Source: an uncultured Prevotellaceae bacterium
GTDB taxonomy: Bacteria > Bacteroidota > Bacteroidia > Bacteroidales > Bacteroidaceae
Assembly: GCA_900314985.1 (NCBI GenBank)
Contig: OMXL01000033.1
Coordinates: forward strand, 1 to 49,151
Reading direction: 5' to 3'
Length of the DNA stretch: 49,151 nt
Part shown: piece after piece, positions 1 through 8,919 of the stretch
How the letters are laid out: each line of letters begins with the position of its first letter
How positions within the stretch are numbered: the first letter of the stretch is position 1
The notes under the pieces: model-generated
The model's database searches: none
Seen by the model: only the letters and a program-made list of their open reading frames with translations
Told to the model about the DNA's origin: nothing
Position numbers and translations under genes: made by a program

Positions 1-58
1 TGGTCCGAGACATGTCCACCAAAGGGGCAAGTGCTCAGTCCAATATACGCTATGTAGT

Positions 59-943
59 TCAAAATGAGATATATAATAAAAAATTAACTAAGTATTGATT
101 CTTATTACTATTTCCTATTTCCTTTTTTGTAGGAAGATCCTCTAAAGATGTAGTCCGGGTATTGCCATCTTCATCTATATATACCTTTTCTACTTCTAAT
201 CCAAGTCTACAATCTAAATTGATTCTGACTATTTGCTTGTACTTGATTTCCGTAGACGAATATGTACAAACATATAATCCGCGACCGATTTCTTTCTGCG
301 CAGATCTATATATTGGGTTTTCATTTAGACGCGAAGAAACAAGATTATCACCCATGCATAATATATTCAGTTGTTCAACATTTTCTGGTCCTGCGTACTT
401 AATTACATCCACCAACGTTTCCCATACAAGATTACTATCGAACACTCTACCATCAGGGTATTTAACACGAATGATATAGCGAGATACTCTTTTCTTTTGT
501 GTCTCGTCTTGTTTTTCATCATCTTCTGAACGTGTGATAACAGAAGTATCTCCATCTATATAGGCCTGTACAACACCGCGTTTTTTGTCGCGAAAAACCC
601 ATGCTGGCCCCCATTGGGTACGATAGACAAAATAACCTCCTAAAGATTTGAGCGCATTTTTGTGAGGCTTCGTATCGCCGACTACAGCTATAGTACGTTC
701 TCCATAATCGACAATTCTTAGTTCGCCTGATATGGATTCTATAGGTAAATCATTACTTACTATTTCACCATTGACAACAGCATTATCTTCAGCTTTCTTA
801 TCATTGTCAATTACAGCAATTTGCTGTTCCACAGGATACTCCTCCATCTTTTCCTTGATGGCATATTCAAGGATAGGACTCAGCGGAAGATTATATTTCC
901 TAATGAGATTCAGTATAAGTTCAAGCTCTTCTCTCTCTTTCAT
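59..943 (-). CDS. BREX-linked accessory protein, three-part, function unknown
   Basis: This is a 294-residue protein and the last gene of the BREX operon. It starts at ATG 943 behind a clear GGAGAG ribosome site, 10 nt after the preceding gene. Three parts are visible. Residues 4-33 are a helical module that is nearly the same as the start of the preceding gene product, including LPxSPILEYAI. Residues 80-130 contain IAVVGDTKPHKNALKSLGG and a WGPAWVF segment, resembling a small domain I recall from Bacteroidota DNA-associated proteins, where it is followed by a GWIF-type motif. Residues 153-275 contain a YPDGRVF start and an IKYAGPENVEQL segment, also familiar from Bacteroidota hypothetical proteins. 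A charged linker (about 131-153) joins the last two. No catalytic motif, signal peptide or membrane segment is visible. Its place in the operon suggests a helper or targeting role in defence. That role is inference; the reading frame is secure. Confidence 0.8.
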   Translation of the reverse strand: MKEREELELILNLIRKYNLPLSPILEYAIKEKMEEYPVEQQIAVIDNDKKAEDNAVVNGEIVSNDLPIESISGELRIVDYGERTIAVVGDTKPHKNALKSLGGYFVYRTQWGPAWVFRDKKRGVVQAYIDGDTSVITRSEDDEKQDETQKKRVSRYIIRVKYPDGRVFDSNLVWETLVDVIKYAGPENVEQLNILCMGDNLVSSRLNENPIYRSAQKEIGRGLYVCTYSSTEIKYKQIVRINLDCRLGLEVEKVYIDEDGNTRTTSLEDLPTKKEIGNSNKNQYLVNFLLYISF

Positions 944-953
944 ACTCTCTCCA

Positions 954-1565
954 TTATCTTAAATAAGTTTCTATAAGGGCTTCCTTCAATTTTGAACAAT
1001 CTTCTCTATTTTGCATAAGAGAAAACAGTTGTTCATCGACATAAGCGTATTTTATGACATTACGCTTCTGACCAACCGACGGATGACCTGCAAAGCATAA
1101 GAGATTATGCAAGATGTTCTCATCCTCCAACGCTTTAAAATGCCAGAAAGGTTCACTCTTCATATACCAAAAAGGTATCCATACAGAGGGAATCTTGTTG
1201 TTATGCAGATAATCTCCCCATGTGCTGGCGAAAGTATTTGCAATAGTTTTATCCAAATGAATTATGTTTTCCGATATTGTACCATTATCAACTAAATTCA
1301 AAACACTTAATAACAAGACTGCTTTATGAGGCAACTTCTTTCCATTCTGAACTCCTGTTGACAAATTTCTAAAGGTATCTACATACGAAGTGTTAGTAAC
1401 AACATTGGCTGTCTCTTCGGCTGGAGTAGTTTTCTGCGGAAGTGTAGTAGATGACGTATTGCCATCTAATTTCTCCTGAATAGCATATTCAAGGATAGGA
1501 CTCATGGGCAAATCATGTTTTTTCATAATTTGCAACACCAGTTCGAGTTCTTCCTTCGTCGTCAT
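954..1565 (-). CDS. Small protein resembling a ScoMcrA-type DNA sulfur-binding domain, with shared N-terminal module
   Basis: This protein is about 203 residues from ATG 1565. A TTG at 1574 overlapping the brxL stop is the alternative start. Residues 2-31 repeat the helical module of the next gene (EELEL, then LPMSPILEYAI). After a Thr-rich linker comes a domain starting FRNLSTGVQNGKKLPHKAV, followed by LLLSVLNLVDNG and, later, IPFWYMKSEPFWHF. This pattern (PHKP/A-LLLL ... PFWxLxxxxFW) is the one I know from the sulfur-binding domain of ScoMcrA-like HNH restriction enzymes that recognise phosphorothioated DNA. No HNH nuclease motif follows; the chain ends after the domain. If the match is right, this would be a reader without its own nuclease. 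It sits directly after brxL in the same operon. Assignment is by motif memory only and is moderately sure. Confidence 0.6.
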   Translation of the reverse strand: MTTKEELELVLQIMKKHDLPMSPILEYAIQEKLDGNTSSTTLPQKTTPAEETANVVTNTSYVDTFRNLSTGVQNGKKLPHKAVLLLSVLNLVDNGTISENIIHLDKTIANTFASTWGDYLHNNKIPSVWIPFWYMKSEPFWHFKALEDENILHNLLCFAGHPSVGQKRNVIKYAYVDEQLFSLMQNREDCSKLKEALIETYLR

Positions 1566-1570
1566 ATTTA

Positions 1571-3007
1571 TCAATGTTGTTTTATCGTGTAAGCAGGTAT
1601 CGGTTTCGAGAACGATGCTTCTGCATCTATGTTACTACATTGCTGGCGTACTATATCACGGCGACGAATAGCCGGTTGCAAGCAGAATGCATTAAAATCA
1701 TCCCAATCTAACTGTTCTATGGATGTTACATGGGGAAACAGTAATTTCATATATGCTGTGGCAACTTTCTTTACCGCTTTCGTATGTCTCATGTCAGCTC
1801 CATTAGGAACTACAATTGCTTCATCAACAATATGTGAATAAACCGATTCTGTACGCATCTGGTGTAGTACCTCTGAGAAGAACTCGACATTCAGAGTCCA
1901 GTCATGTAGAGCCATGTCTACGTTTACTCTGGGCAATAGCCATCCCTCAATCATGCCATGAAAGCGGTCCAATAAAGCAGATTCCCTAAACACCTCTGGT
2001 AAGGCCGAGAAATACTTGTAGCTCAGAGGCTCGTTGTTTTCTGACAACAGTATATTACCCAACAGCATTAAGCCACACTCTGACATAAATTCATAGTTGT
2101 CAATAGTTGCCTTACCAAATTCCAGGTAGTTTTTCAAGAATGATTGCATCTCTGTATTGTCAGAGAACGTGATGGTCTGAATCTCATCAAAAGCTACCAT
2201 ATCATAGAAACGCATAATACCAGGAGCTTTGGTTGATTTGTCGTATACCAGTTTAGCACGGGAAACCTTACCACCGCTGACAAGCCAGACGAACTTTGAC
2301 AAATTACCAAACACATAGCTTTTACCAGTTCCCTTTGGTGCCAGTTCTATTAAATTCAAACGAGGTTCAATAAAGGGCAACAGTCGAGTCAGAAACTCCA
2401 GCTTTTGCGTCATATTCTTAAACGCAGATGGAGTGTATTCCATGGCAGAGATTAAGACATCCACCCATTCCTCTAATGTAAACTGGGCACGGCATTGCCT
2501 GATATAATTGATGTCAAGTTTCTGCATGGGACGGAATGGCTTAAACTTCACCATTTCTACGTGTCCTGCCTCACGCTCTTGAGGTTGAATATAGACAATC
2601 TTCATGATTCCCCATTTCTCGCCATCAATCAAATCATCAGGATATTCTTCAATAAGGTAATCAGGTATCAGCGTATCAGATGCCTTTATACCCATATCTG
2701 GTATCTGGAAACTTGTCTTGTTCTGCGCCAAACTGGTTGATACCACGAAGCGGGTCAGTAGCGTTAGCGTTTCACCCCTACGTAATCTGGCCCTGATAGC
2801 GCTATTATCACTTGGAATATGCGCATCAAGAAATCGCGATAGCTCTGCTCGTTTAAAAGAACCGTCTGGAGCAATGTGCGTCGAAATCAAATAGTCCTTG
2901 ACAAACGAAGGAAGATTTCTTCCACTAAAGATATCGTAATTGGCAGGGTTCTTATACACGGCAGCAGAGCCAAAGACTTGCCTTATTTTTTCTCCTATTG
3001 CACTCAT
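1571..3007 (-). CDS. brxL: BREX AAA+ protein BrxL, short form
   Basis: This is a 478-residue protein. The N-terminal region opens with MSAIGEKIRQVFG and continues through DYLIST and the LPDYLIEEYPD-like segment typical of BrxL. A Walker A motif (PKGTGKS, residues 224-230) and a Walker B motif (VAFDEIQ, about 271-277) define an AAA+ ATPase core. In BREX systems BrxL forms a ring on DNA and is needed for defence. The longer BrxL of type I BREX carries a C-terminal Lon-like protease domain. Here the protein ends soon after the ATPase part, with no recognisable Lon Ser-Lys dyad region. The start is ATG 3007, 2 nt after the pglZ stop, so translation is probably coupled. The family call is strong from motif plus operon order. 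Confidence 0.8.
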   Translation of the reverse strand: MSAIGEKIRQVFGSAAVYKNPANYDIFSGRNLPSFVKDYLISTHIAPDGSFKRAELSRFLDAHIPSDNSAIRARLRRGETLTLLTRFVVSTSLAQNKTSFQIPDMGIKASDTLIPDYLIEEYPDDLIDGEKWGIMKIVYIQPQEREAGHVEMVKFKPFRPMQKLDINYIRQCRAQFTLEEWVDVLISAMEYTPSAFKNMTQKLEFLTRLLPFIEPRLNLIELAPKGTGKSYVFGNLSKFVWLVSGGKVSRAKLVYDKSTKAPGIMRFYDMVAFDEIQTITFSDNTEMQSFLKNYLEFGKATIDNYEFMSECGLMLLGNILLSENNEPLSYKYFSALPEVFRESALLDRFHGMIEGWLLPRVNVDMALHDWTLNVEFFSEVLHQMRTESVYSHIVDEAIVVPNGADMRHTKAVKKVATAYMKLLFPHVTSIEQLDWDDFNAFCLQPAIRRRDIVRQQCSNIDAEASFSKPIPAYTIKQH

Positions 3008-3009
3008 AT

Positions 3010-5454
3010 TTATAGTTCGAACATTTCGTTAATATCAGAATTTCCACTCAAGCCTACAACCTTGATAGTAAATTGATGACTCGGTGCGCCATCGGGTTTG
3101 ATGTCTATTACATGGTTCCCTTCTGTCATATCTTGCAACAAAGCAGACCACTGAGTACCAACACGATCCATCTTATAATTCTTGCCTTCACACGTAAGAG
3201 TCACCCCTGTTGGTTCAGGTATGACAGTCAGTCTGACTGCTGGGTTAGAAAGCATAATATCCTCATTAGACATCTTTACCTCATACTTGATTTGCGTTGG
3301 CACATTCTTATTGGAGAGTAGAAGGAAAGGAACCAACACTTCCTCTGGTGTACATCCACCATGAACCTGATGAGTAGGTGCCTTAGACAATGAAGAATGT
3401 GTAAGGGCTACTTTATAGTATTCGCCATCCGTTTCGTTTTGGTGAACTAAATAATCTGGGTCTGATAATGCATCCTGAGTTGTTTTAATGTAACGTCCTT
3501 CATGCTCAAATTTACCATCATACTTTTTAGATGGTGCCTTTCTCGACATGCAACTTAGACCATGATCTGAAACGATGGCTACAGTACAAGGCTGTTTTTT
3601 GCTGCTTCCAACAATCTCATGGATAATCTCTTTAAGTACAGACAATTCCTCTTTTAGTGTATACAAGTATTTGTAAAGGTGGGAATCGTGGCCTAATTCA
3701 TCCAAAGCGCCAAACTTGGTTACCGTTTCGCCTTCAAACCTGTTATGGAAAGTAGATGAAGGTATGTCAGAACGTACTATTTGAGAACGGACTACTTTCA
3801 TGTTGCTCTGCTCCTTTTCTAACAGGTACAGTAAATAAGACAGAAACTCAGCTCCTAAGCCATCTATCCAATAAACTTTATCTGGCTCATATACAGGAGT
3901 CGAACTGACTTCTGCTAAAAGGCTATGGGAATTTTCAAACTCGTAGAACCACTTATAAAATGTTTTGGCAGAATCATTCTTTTCTTTGATAAAATGTATA
4001 ATGTCGTTTGTATATTTGTCTGCCAGCTTTGCCTGCTTATACGCGGCAATATAGTCTATACTCCATTGATTCTCCGTTCTGAAGTGCGAAGGTTTCACAG
4101 ATGTGATGTAAGCAAGGAATTCAGGGTAGAACACCTTTATGGTTTCTCTAAGCTTTGAATTGTTTGGATAATGTGCATACCAACCCATTAGGAGAATCTT
4201 TTTATAGTCGAAAACACCTGTGCAGACATTCAAAGCAGCACTTAAATCTTCCGATTGCTGGAACAATTCCTTTGTACGTTCAAATAGCCAATTCTGTTCA
4301 TCAAGGCTTATTGCCTCCAAGAAGGTTTTGGCATTATCAACAATAATTGTTCTTCGCTCAGCAGCAAATGTATCTCTGTCTTTAATTGGAAGGTCATAAA
4401 GAATTCTCGTTGCAATGAGCGAAGCCAGTTGATGTGCATCGTATAGGTCAGAAATACTATCTACACACATTGCCAAATAAGGGGATGAGTCCTTAAACTG
4501 GGTGTGTAAAACGTACTTCTTCAAAAGCCAGCGATGATAGGCTGTGTTATTGGAGTTCAACCATTCTGAGATAACATCGGAAGCCGTGAGCGAAACTTTA
4601 TTAAAATATGCACGTGCATACGACTCAAAGCCAAATGAGGATGTGTCTTTTCTATCGAGGCTATCCATCAATTGATCCCAATATTCTCTCTCTTCCTCAA
4701 CGTACTCAAATGGAAATGACAGCTCCAAAAACATGGTCATAAACTCGTATGCACTTCCAATCTTGGTAAAGTTGAAAATATTGTCTGGTTTTGAGTACTT
4801 GAATTTTGCTGAGATGGGGACAGATGTACAAACTATGCGCTCTTGTGGAGCTTGCACCTTCCAAAATTTTAGCCAATCTCTCAAAGAGTCCAGTTGGCAT
4901 TGTATTTCACCACTCGGCAACTTAAAGTCTTTGTATTTAGCAAAGAAAACCTCTACCGACTGTGGCTCTGCGTCATATCGCCAGATAGGGGCACTTTCTT
5001 GTATACGTGCAAAATGATTTAAGAAGTCAGTAAAACGATTCTGTAGTCCAATAAGCGGGACATAGATGCGTTTCTTTGGATGGTGTATGTCTTCAAGAAG
5101 CATTATCTCATTGAAGAACCCACGAAAATCATCATCGTTGTAAAAGCGTACAAGTTCAGAGAAAGGAGATACAAAGGTTGATTCTTTGCATTCCTTCATA
5201 GCTGCTTTCAATGTGTCCTTGGTTATCCAGGTGTCATCTTCGCCATCATCTATGAGTGTTTCCAAATCCAATGCTTCAACCCCGATGTTTGCCATAAACT
5301 TCGCTAAGTTCTTAAACTCATTGAAATTGTTGAGCATGATAAAACGAATGGCATATCGCTGTGCCAACATATCGCCATTATCCTTATCACGGATAATTTC
5401 ACGAGTCAAATCCTCAAAGGACTTAAAAACGGTTATTTTCTCTGCGGAATCCAT
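3010..5454 (-). CDS. pglZ: BREX alkaline-phosphatase-like protein PglZ
   Basis: This is an 814-residue protein. The N-terminal ~500 residues are a helical region without motifs I recognise. The PglZ domain follows, with metal-site motifs YWIDGLG (about 528-534), VSDHG (628-632) and HGGCTPEEVLVPF (698-710), the order expected for the alkaline-phosphatase superfamily. A C-terminal beta-rich tail of about 100 residues closes the protein. PglZ is a core component of every BREX type and is required for both host DNA marking and phage exclusion; its exact reaction is unsettled. It lies 12 nt downstream of brxC and 2 nt upstream of brxL in one operon. The protein appears complete, with all three metal motifs kept. 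Confidence 0.88.
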   Translation of the reverse strand: MDSAEKITVFKSFEDLTREIIRDKDNGDMLAQRYAIRFIMLNNFNEFKNLAKFMANIGVEALDLETLIDDGEDDTWITKDTLKAAMKECKESTFVSPFSELVRFYNDDDFRGFFNEIMLLEDIHHPKKRIYVPLIGLQNRFTDFLNHFARIQESAPIWRYDAEPQSVEVFFAKYKDFKLPSGEIQCQLDSLRDWLKFWKVQAPQERIVCTSVPISAKFKYSKPDNIFNFTKIGSAYEFMTMFLELSFPFEYVEEEREYWDQLMDSLDRKDTSSFGFESYARAYFNKVSLTASDVISEWLNSNNTAYHRWLLKKYVLHTQFKDSSPYLAMCVDSISDLYDAHQLASLIATRILYDLPIKDRDTFAAERRTIIVDNAKTFLEAISLDEQNWLFERTKELFQQSEDLSAALNVCTGVFDYKKILLMGWYAHYPNNSKLRETIKVFYPEFLAYITSVKPSHFRTENQWSIDYIAAYKQAKLADKYTNDIIHFIKEKNDSAKTFYKWFYEFENSHSLLAEVSSTPVYEPDKVYWIDGLGAEFLSYLLYLLEKEQSNMKVVRSQIVRSDIPSSTFHNRFEGETVTKFGALDELGHDSHLYKYLYTLKEELSVLKEIIHEIVGSSKKQPCTVAIVSDHGLSCMSRKAPSKKYDGKFEHEGRYIKTTQDALSDPDYLVHQNETDGEYYKVALTHSSLSKAPTHQVHGGCTPEEVLVPFLLLSNKNVPTQIKYEVKMSNEDIMLSNPAVRLTVIPEPTGVTLTCEGKNYKMDRVGTQWSALLQDMTEGNHVIDIKPDGAPSHQFTIKVVGLSGNSDINEMFEL

Positions 5455-5466
5455 GACCTTTCGATT

Positions 5467-8400
5467 TTAGCTTCCAAGATATGATATCAGGAATTGAGAA
5501 ACTTCTGGGTGTTCCTCTATCAAGTCAAGTATAACCTTCTGCCACATCATGCTTGGCATGGTTTGTTCGCGAACCAATGTCTTGGCCATCTTAATATCAT
5601 CTGGCTTTGCTTGTATAGGAGTCGGTATTGGGTCTGGCTCTGCTGCCATTTCCCCAGGCATGGGCATTGGTTCAGTCTTCTTAATCTTATTGATATAGAA
5701 AGACATTACAGCGGAACGTACATCTTCCTCTCTGCGAAAAGCTATCTCTGATTGTAAATGTCCCAGCTCCTCTTCAAGTTCCTCCCACCATTCGGGTTGA
5801 AGTTCAACATCCTTAATATTGTTGATAAAATTCTTAAAGCCTTCCTGGTAGTTGGCAGAATTTGTACATAGTTTGTATAAATCTACTTGGCCAACTTCTT
5901 TTATCTCATGATATAGAGATTTGATTTTGTCGAGTGAATAACTATCTTGATTAAAGAGTGAGATTAAATCCTTGATGGCTTTGGCGCAAGCCTCTTTCTC
6001 ATCTATCTTGCTGCAATAGAGTAAAGACCACAACGGATATTTTGCTATTTGCTTACAAAACTCCGTGATACTCCATTTCGCATAATTTAGACTTTTGAGA
6101 TCACTTAGGCTTACACCCTTTACAACGCTCAGATTAAAGATTTCCCCAAGAATACTTGTTAGATTTCGCTCTTCAGCTGAACCAAAACGAAGAAGCAACT
6201 TATTACTGGTCTCGCTGCTGCCATTATCCCACATCTTGAGAAGAATCTCAATCATATCATTCAGTTTCTCGTCACCAACAGGCTGAGATGTACTGGGATT
6301 AAACAAGTCTTCCTTATGCTTTCGTAGTGCATACGAGAGCGCAACGTAGTTTGCCTGATTTGCGAACAGGCCAAATGGTTCACGAATGAGAGGCTCTAAT
6401 ATGTCGCTCAATGAGAAGCGGTCTGCATATCGTTTCTTAGCTGCAGCAATCAAACTATCAACCTCTTTGCAAATAGCGACAAGCCAAGAATCTCCTGCTA
6501 ATGCTGCGTCAGTCAATTCACAGGCATCATTAACAAGGTTGTTTTCGCCATCTAAGAATATTTTCTTGGCCGGTCTGCTCGAACCGCCAAAATTCAACAA
6601 CTCGTCACGTGTACGCTTTTGGAGCATTTGCAACGAAAGGGCCTTATAATTCTTATTAGCAAAGAAAGTAACAGGCTCGTTTTGCAACGCCTTTACACTT
6701 TCCATGCCACGGGGGAATACCTGGGCGCTGAATTTCTTATTGATAATGCTATAGATATTATTGAATATGCCTTCTGAGCTGCGCTTTCCATTAATGTATA
6801 AGTTATATGTGCCATTCATCATTCGCATCTTCCACTTTGCGATATATTCTCTTGCTGTTTTATCAAACTGGCTAGCATCGTCTGTGTTAAAGTGTGAACG
6901 ACTTACATTCGCCTGAGTTATAACATCGATAAATTGATTTTGGGCTGTGGTCGTAAATACTTCAGAAGGAATGATGAAAATAGTGTTTTCAAATTCTTCA
7001 GAGAAATCCTTAACTCTGTTTTCCATCATGTCCCTTGATTCATCAGTAATGGAGAAGAAAACGCATACATGAAGGAAGTTGGGCTTTTCTCGAGTGTATT
7101 TGTTTAGCTTACTACGCAGAATTGCTTCTTGGTCCTCACAAGAATAGAATCTTGGTTCACATTTTCGGAAAAGACGATAACCTACAGAAAACAAAGAAAT
7201 GCATTCATTAATACATTGCTGGTTATAAACCAAGTAATCTGTTGACATTTTATACTGGGCCAATACTTTAGCCTTTTCCTGTGCTATTTCAATTGGATTA
7301 TATGATGAAACAGATATCTTGAAATCTCCAAAAATATCGCGTGCTACAATCTTGCTCTCATCCAACCAGTTGAGGATTTTTTCCATCTTGTCTTCACAAC
7401 GGTCTCCTGAGAATATGAAAAGAAGATTTCTCTCATTGGGAGCATACTTTTCAGGTGATTGCTTTTTGTCAAAACGAACTCCGAGAGCATTTAAGAGGAG
7501 TATAGCTTTGAACACGCGTACATAATCGTCGCCCATTTTCTCCACACGGGCCAGATTGCTCATATAGACATTGGTAAATGCAGAACAACGTGCATCGTTA
7601 TTAAACTCAGAATAGAAGAAATCCCACAACCAGTCTGCCGTTAGCATCATCTTCTGTTCGTAGTTATTTTCGTCACCAATGAATCCTTTGAAACCATTTT
7701 GCTCGTCGTTCATGAACTTAAGGACACTACGGTTAGCAGAGCCCATGATGTTCGACATCTTAGAGCAAAGGAATGCAGTATATGGATGCAGCGGGAACAA
7801 GTTGTGGATATGCTCCTTTTCCTCTGTTGAACTACTTTCACATAGGTAGTCATAGAGGTTAACGTCTAATTTCTTGGCCACTTTCCATGCTGTCATTGCT
7901 AACTTTGAAGTATCAGGGATTGTGAAGGTGTGACGCAAAATGAGATAGGTGGAAATTTCGTCCATCTGGTAGTCAACACTATCATAACGGTCACTCATTT
8001 TCGTAATGTCTTTACCTTTTGTATCAAAGCTGGAACTTTCAGTCCTATGGGAAATTAGATATAGGAATACATTGTTGTTTTGTGACTTCTCGGCGATATT
8101 TTGCAAAACGTTAATGCGATCGCTCTTCAACGTATCCATCACACTTGTGAACTCATCCCAAAATATTATCAAACCATTAGCGATACCGGCTGTCTCTATC
8201 TCTTTCTCAACTTCTACAAGCCAATCGCTAATACTATCGCTAGTCAAATATGTATCATCAGCAGCCAGGACTTCCTCTAAATGAAGGAAAACGTCTATGT
8301 CATTTGCTTGAAGTTTAGCCAACAGTTTTTCGTATGAGGGTGCTTCAGATGCCAATTCATCACTTAATTCTAACAACTCAGGAATACGAGCTTTATGGCC

Positions 8401-8889
8401 TTCAACCCAGCGGATAGCTTTGTCGAAGTCTGAATGTACTACAATCTCTTTATGACCTGCCGATGCCAACGCTAACTTTGTCTGCTTCTGTATTGACAGA
8501 GAGAAACGTGGGATATTATAAGCACCTTCGACACCTTTTAGCACCACAGGGAAATAGGTCTTTTTCTTGCGTATTGCTGCCAAATTAGCCCGTAACGATT
8601 CATTAGGAAGATTTTGGATATAGTCATCTACTTCTGGCGCAGGGTCGCATAGAAGATGGCGGACTACACTACTGGCGTGACTCTTACCAGTACCAAACGT
8701 ACCACGAACCCACATTGAACGGCGTTTGCTTATTTCTGATGACGTAATAGCTGTCACGCTTCTGCTTAATAAATCGCAGAATTGTTTGGTGGGGATGAAA
8801 GTTCGCCACATTTCTGGTGTTTCATCGGTCATATCATAGACAGGCAGGAAGTCCTGCATTTTGATATAGTCTGAATATTTAGTAGCCAT
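5467..8889 (-). CDS. brxC: BREX large P-loop ATPase BrxC/PglY
   Basis: This is a 1140-residue protein starting MATKYSDYIKMQDFLP. The Walker A motif is RGTFGTGKSH (about 62-71) and the Walker B motif is IIFWDEF (241-247). The rest is long and mostly helical, with a Pro-rich low-complexity linker near the C-terminus (MPMPGEMAAEPDPIPTP, about 1080) before a final helical cap. BrxC/PglY proteins are the largest ATPases of BREX systems and are essential for defence. It starts 30 nt after the brxP stop and is followed by pglZ. It is full length, with no frame break. The subtype assignment (type 4) comes from the neighbouring brxP, not from this protein alone. Confidence 0.87.
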   Translation of the reverse strand: MATKYSDYIKMQDFLPVYDMTDETPEMWRTFIPTKQFCDLLSRSVTAITSSEISKRRSMWVRGTFGTGKSHASSVVRHLLCDPAPEVDDYIQNLPNESLRANLAAIRKKKTYFPVVLKGVEGAYNIPRFSLSIQKQTKLALASAGHKEIVVHSDFDKAIRWVEGHKARIPELLELSDELASEAPSYEKLLAKLQANDIDVFLHLEEVLAADDTYLTSDSISDWLVEVEKEIETAGIANGLIIFWDEFTSVMDTLKSDRINVLQNIAEKSQNNNVFLYLISHRTESSSFDTKGKDITKMSDRYDSVDYQMDEISTYLILRHTFTIPDTSKLAMTAWKVAKKLDVNLYDYLCESSSTEEKEHIHNLFPLHPYTAFLCSKMSNIMGSANRSVLKFMNDEQNGFKGFIGDENNYEQKMMLTADWLWDFFYSEFNNDARCSAFTNVYMSNLARVEKMGDDYVRVFKAILLLNALGVRFDKKQSPEKYAPNERNLLFIFSGDRCEDKMEKILNWLDESKIVARDIFGDFKISVSSYNPIEIAQEKAKVLAQYKMSTDYLVYNQQCINECISLFSVGYRLFRKCEPRFYSCEDQEAILRSKLNKYTREKPNFLHVCVFFSITDESRDMMENRVKDFSEEFENTIFIIPSEVFTTTAQNQFIDVITQANVSRSHFNTDDASQFDKTAREYIAKWKMRMMNGTYNLYINGKRSSEGIFNNIYSIINKKFSAQVFPRGMESVKALQNEPVTFFANKNYKALSLQMLQKRTRDELLNFGGSSRPAKKIFLDGENNLVNDACELTDAALAGDSWLVAICKEVDSLIAAAKKRYADRFSLSDILEPLIREPFGLFANQANYVALSYALRKHKEDLFNPSTSQPVGDEKLNDMIEILLKMWDNGSSETSNKLLLRFGSAEERNLTSILGEIFNLSVVKGVSLSDLKSLNYAKWSITEFCKQIAKYPLWSLLYCSKIDEKEACAKAIKDLISLFNQDSYSLDKIKSLYHEIKEVGQVDLYKLCTNSANYQEGFKNFINNIKDVELQPEWWEELEEELGHLQSEIAFRREEDVRSAVMSFYINKIKKTEPMPMPGEMAAEPDPIPTPIQAKPDDIKMAKTLVREQTMPSMMWQKVILDLIEEHPEVSQFLISYLGS

Positions 8890-8919
8890 ATTACTTGATT
8901 TTAGATTTTCTTGTTTAAA

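Noticed and set aside
954-1565. Calling this gene an HNH restriction enzyme
   Set aside because: The sulfur-binding-like domain is present but there is no HNH region before or after it.
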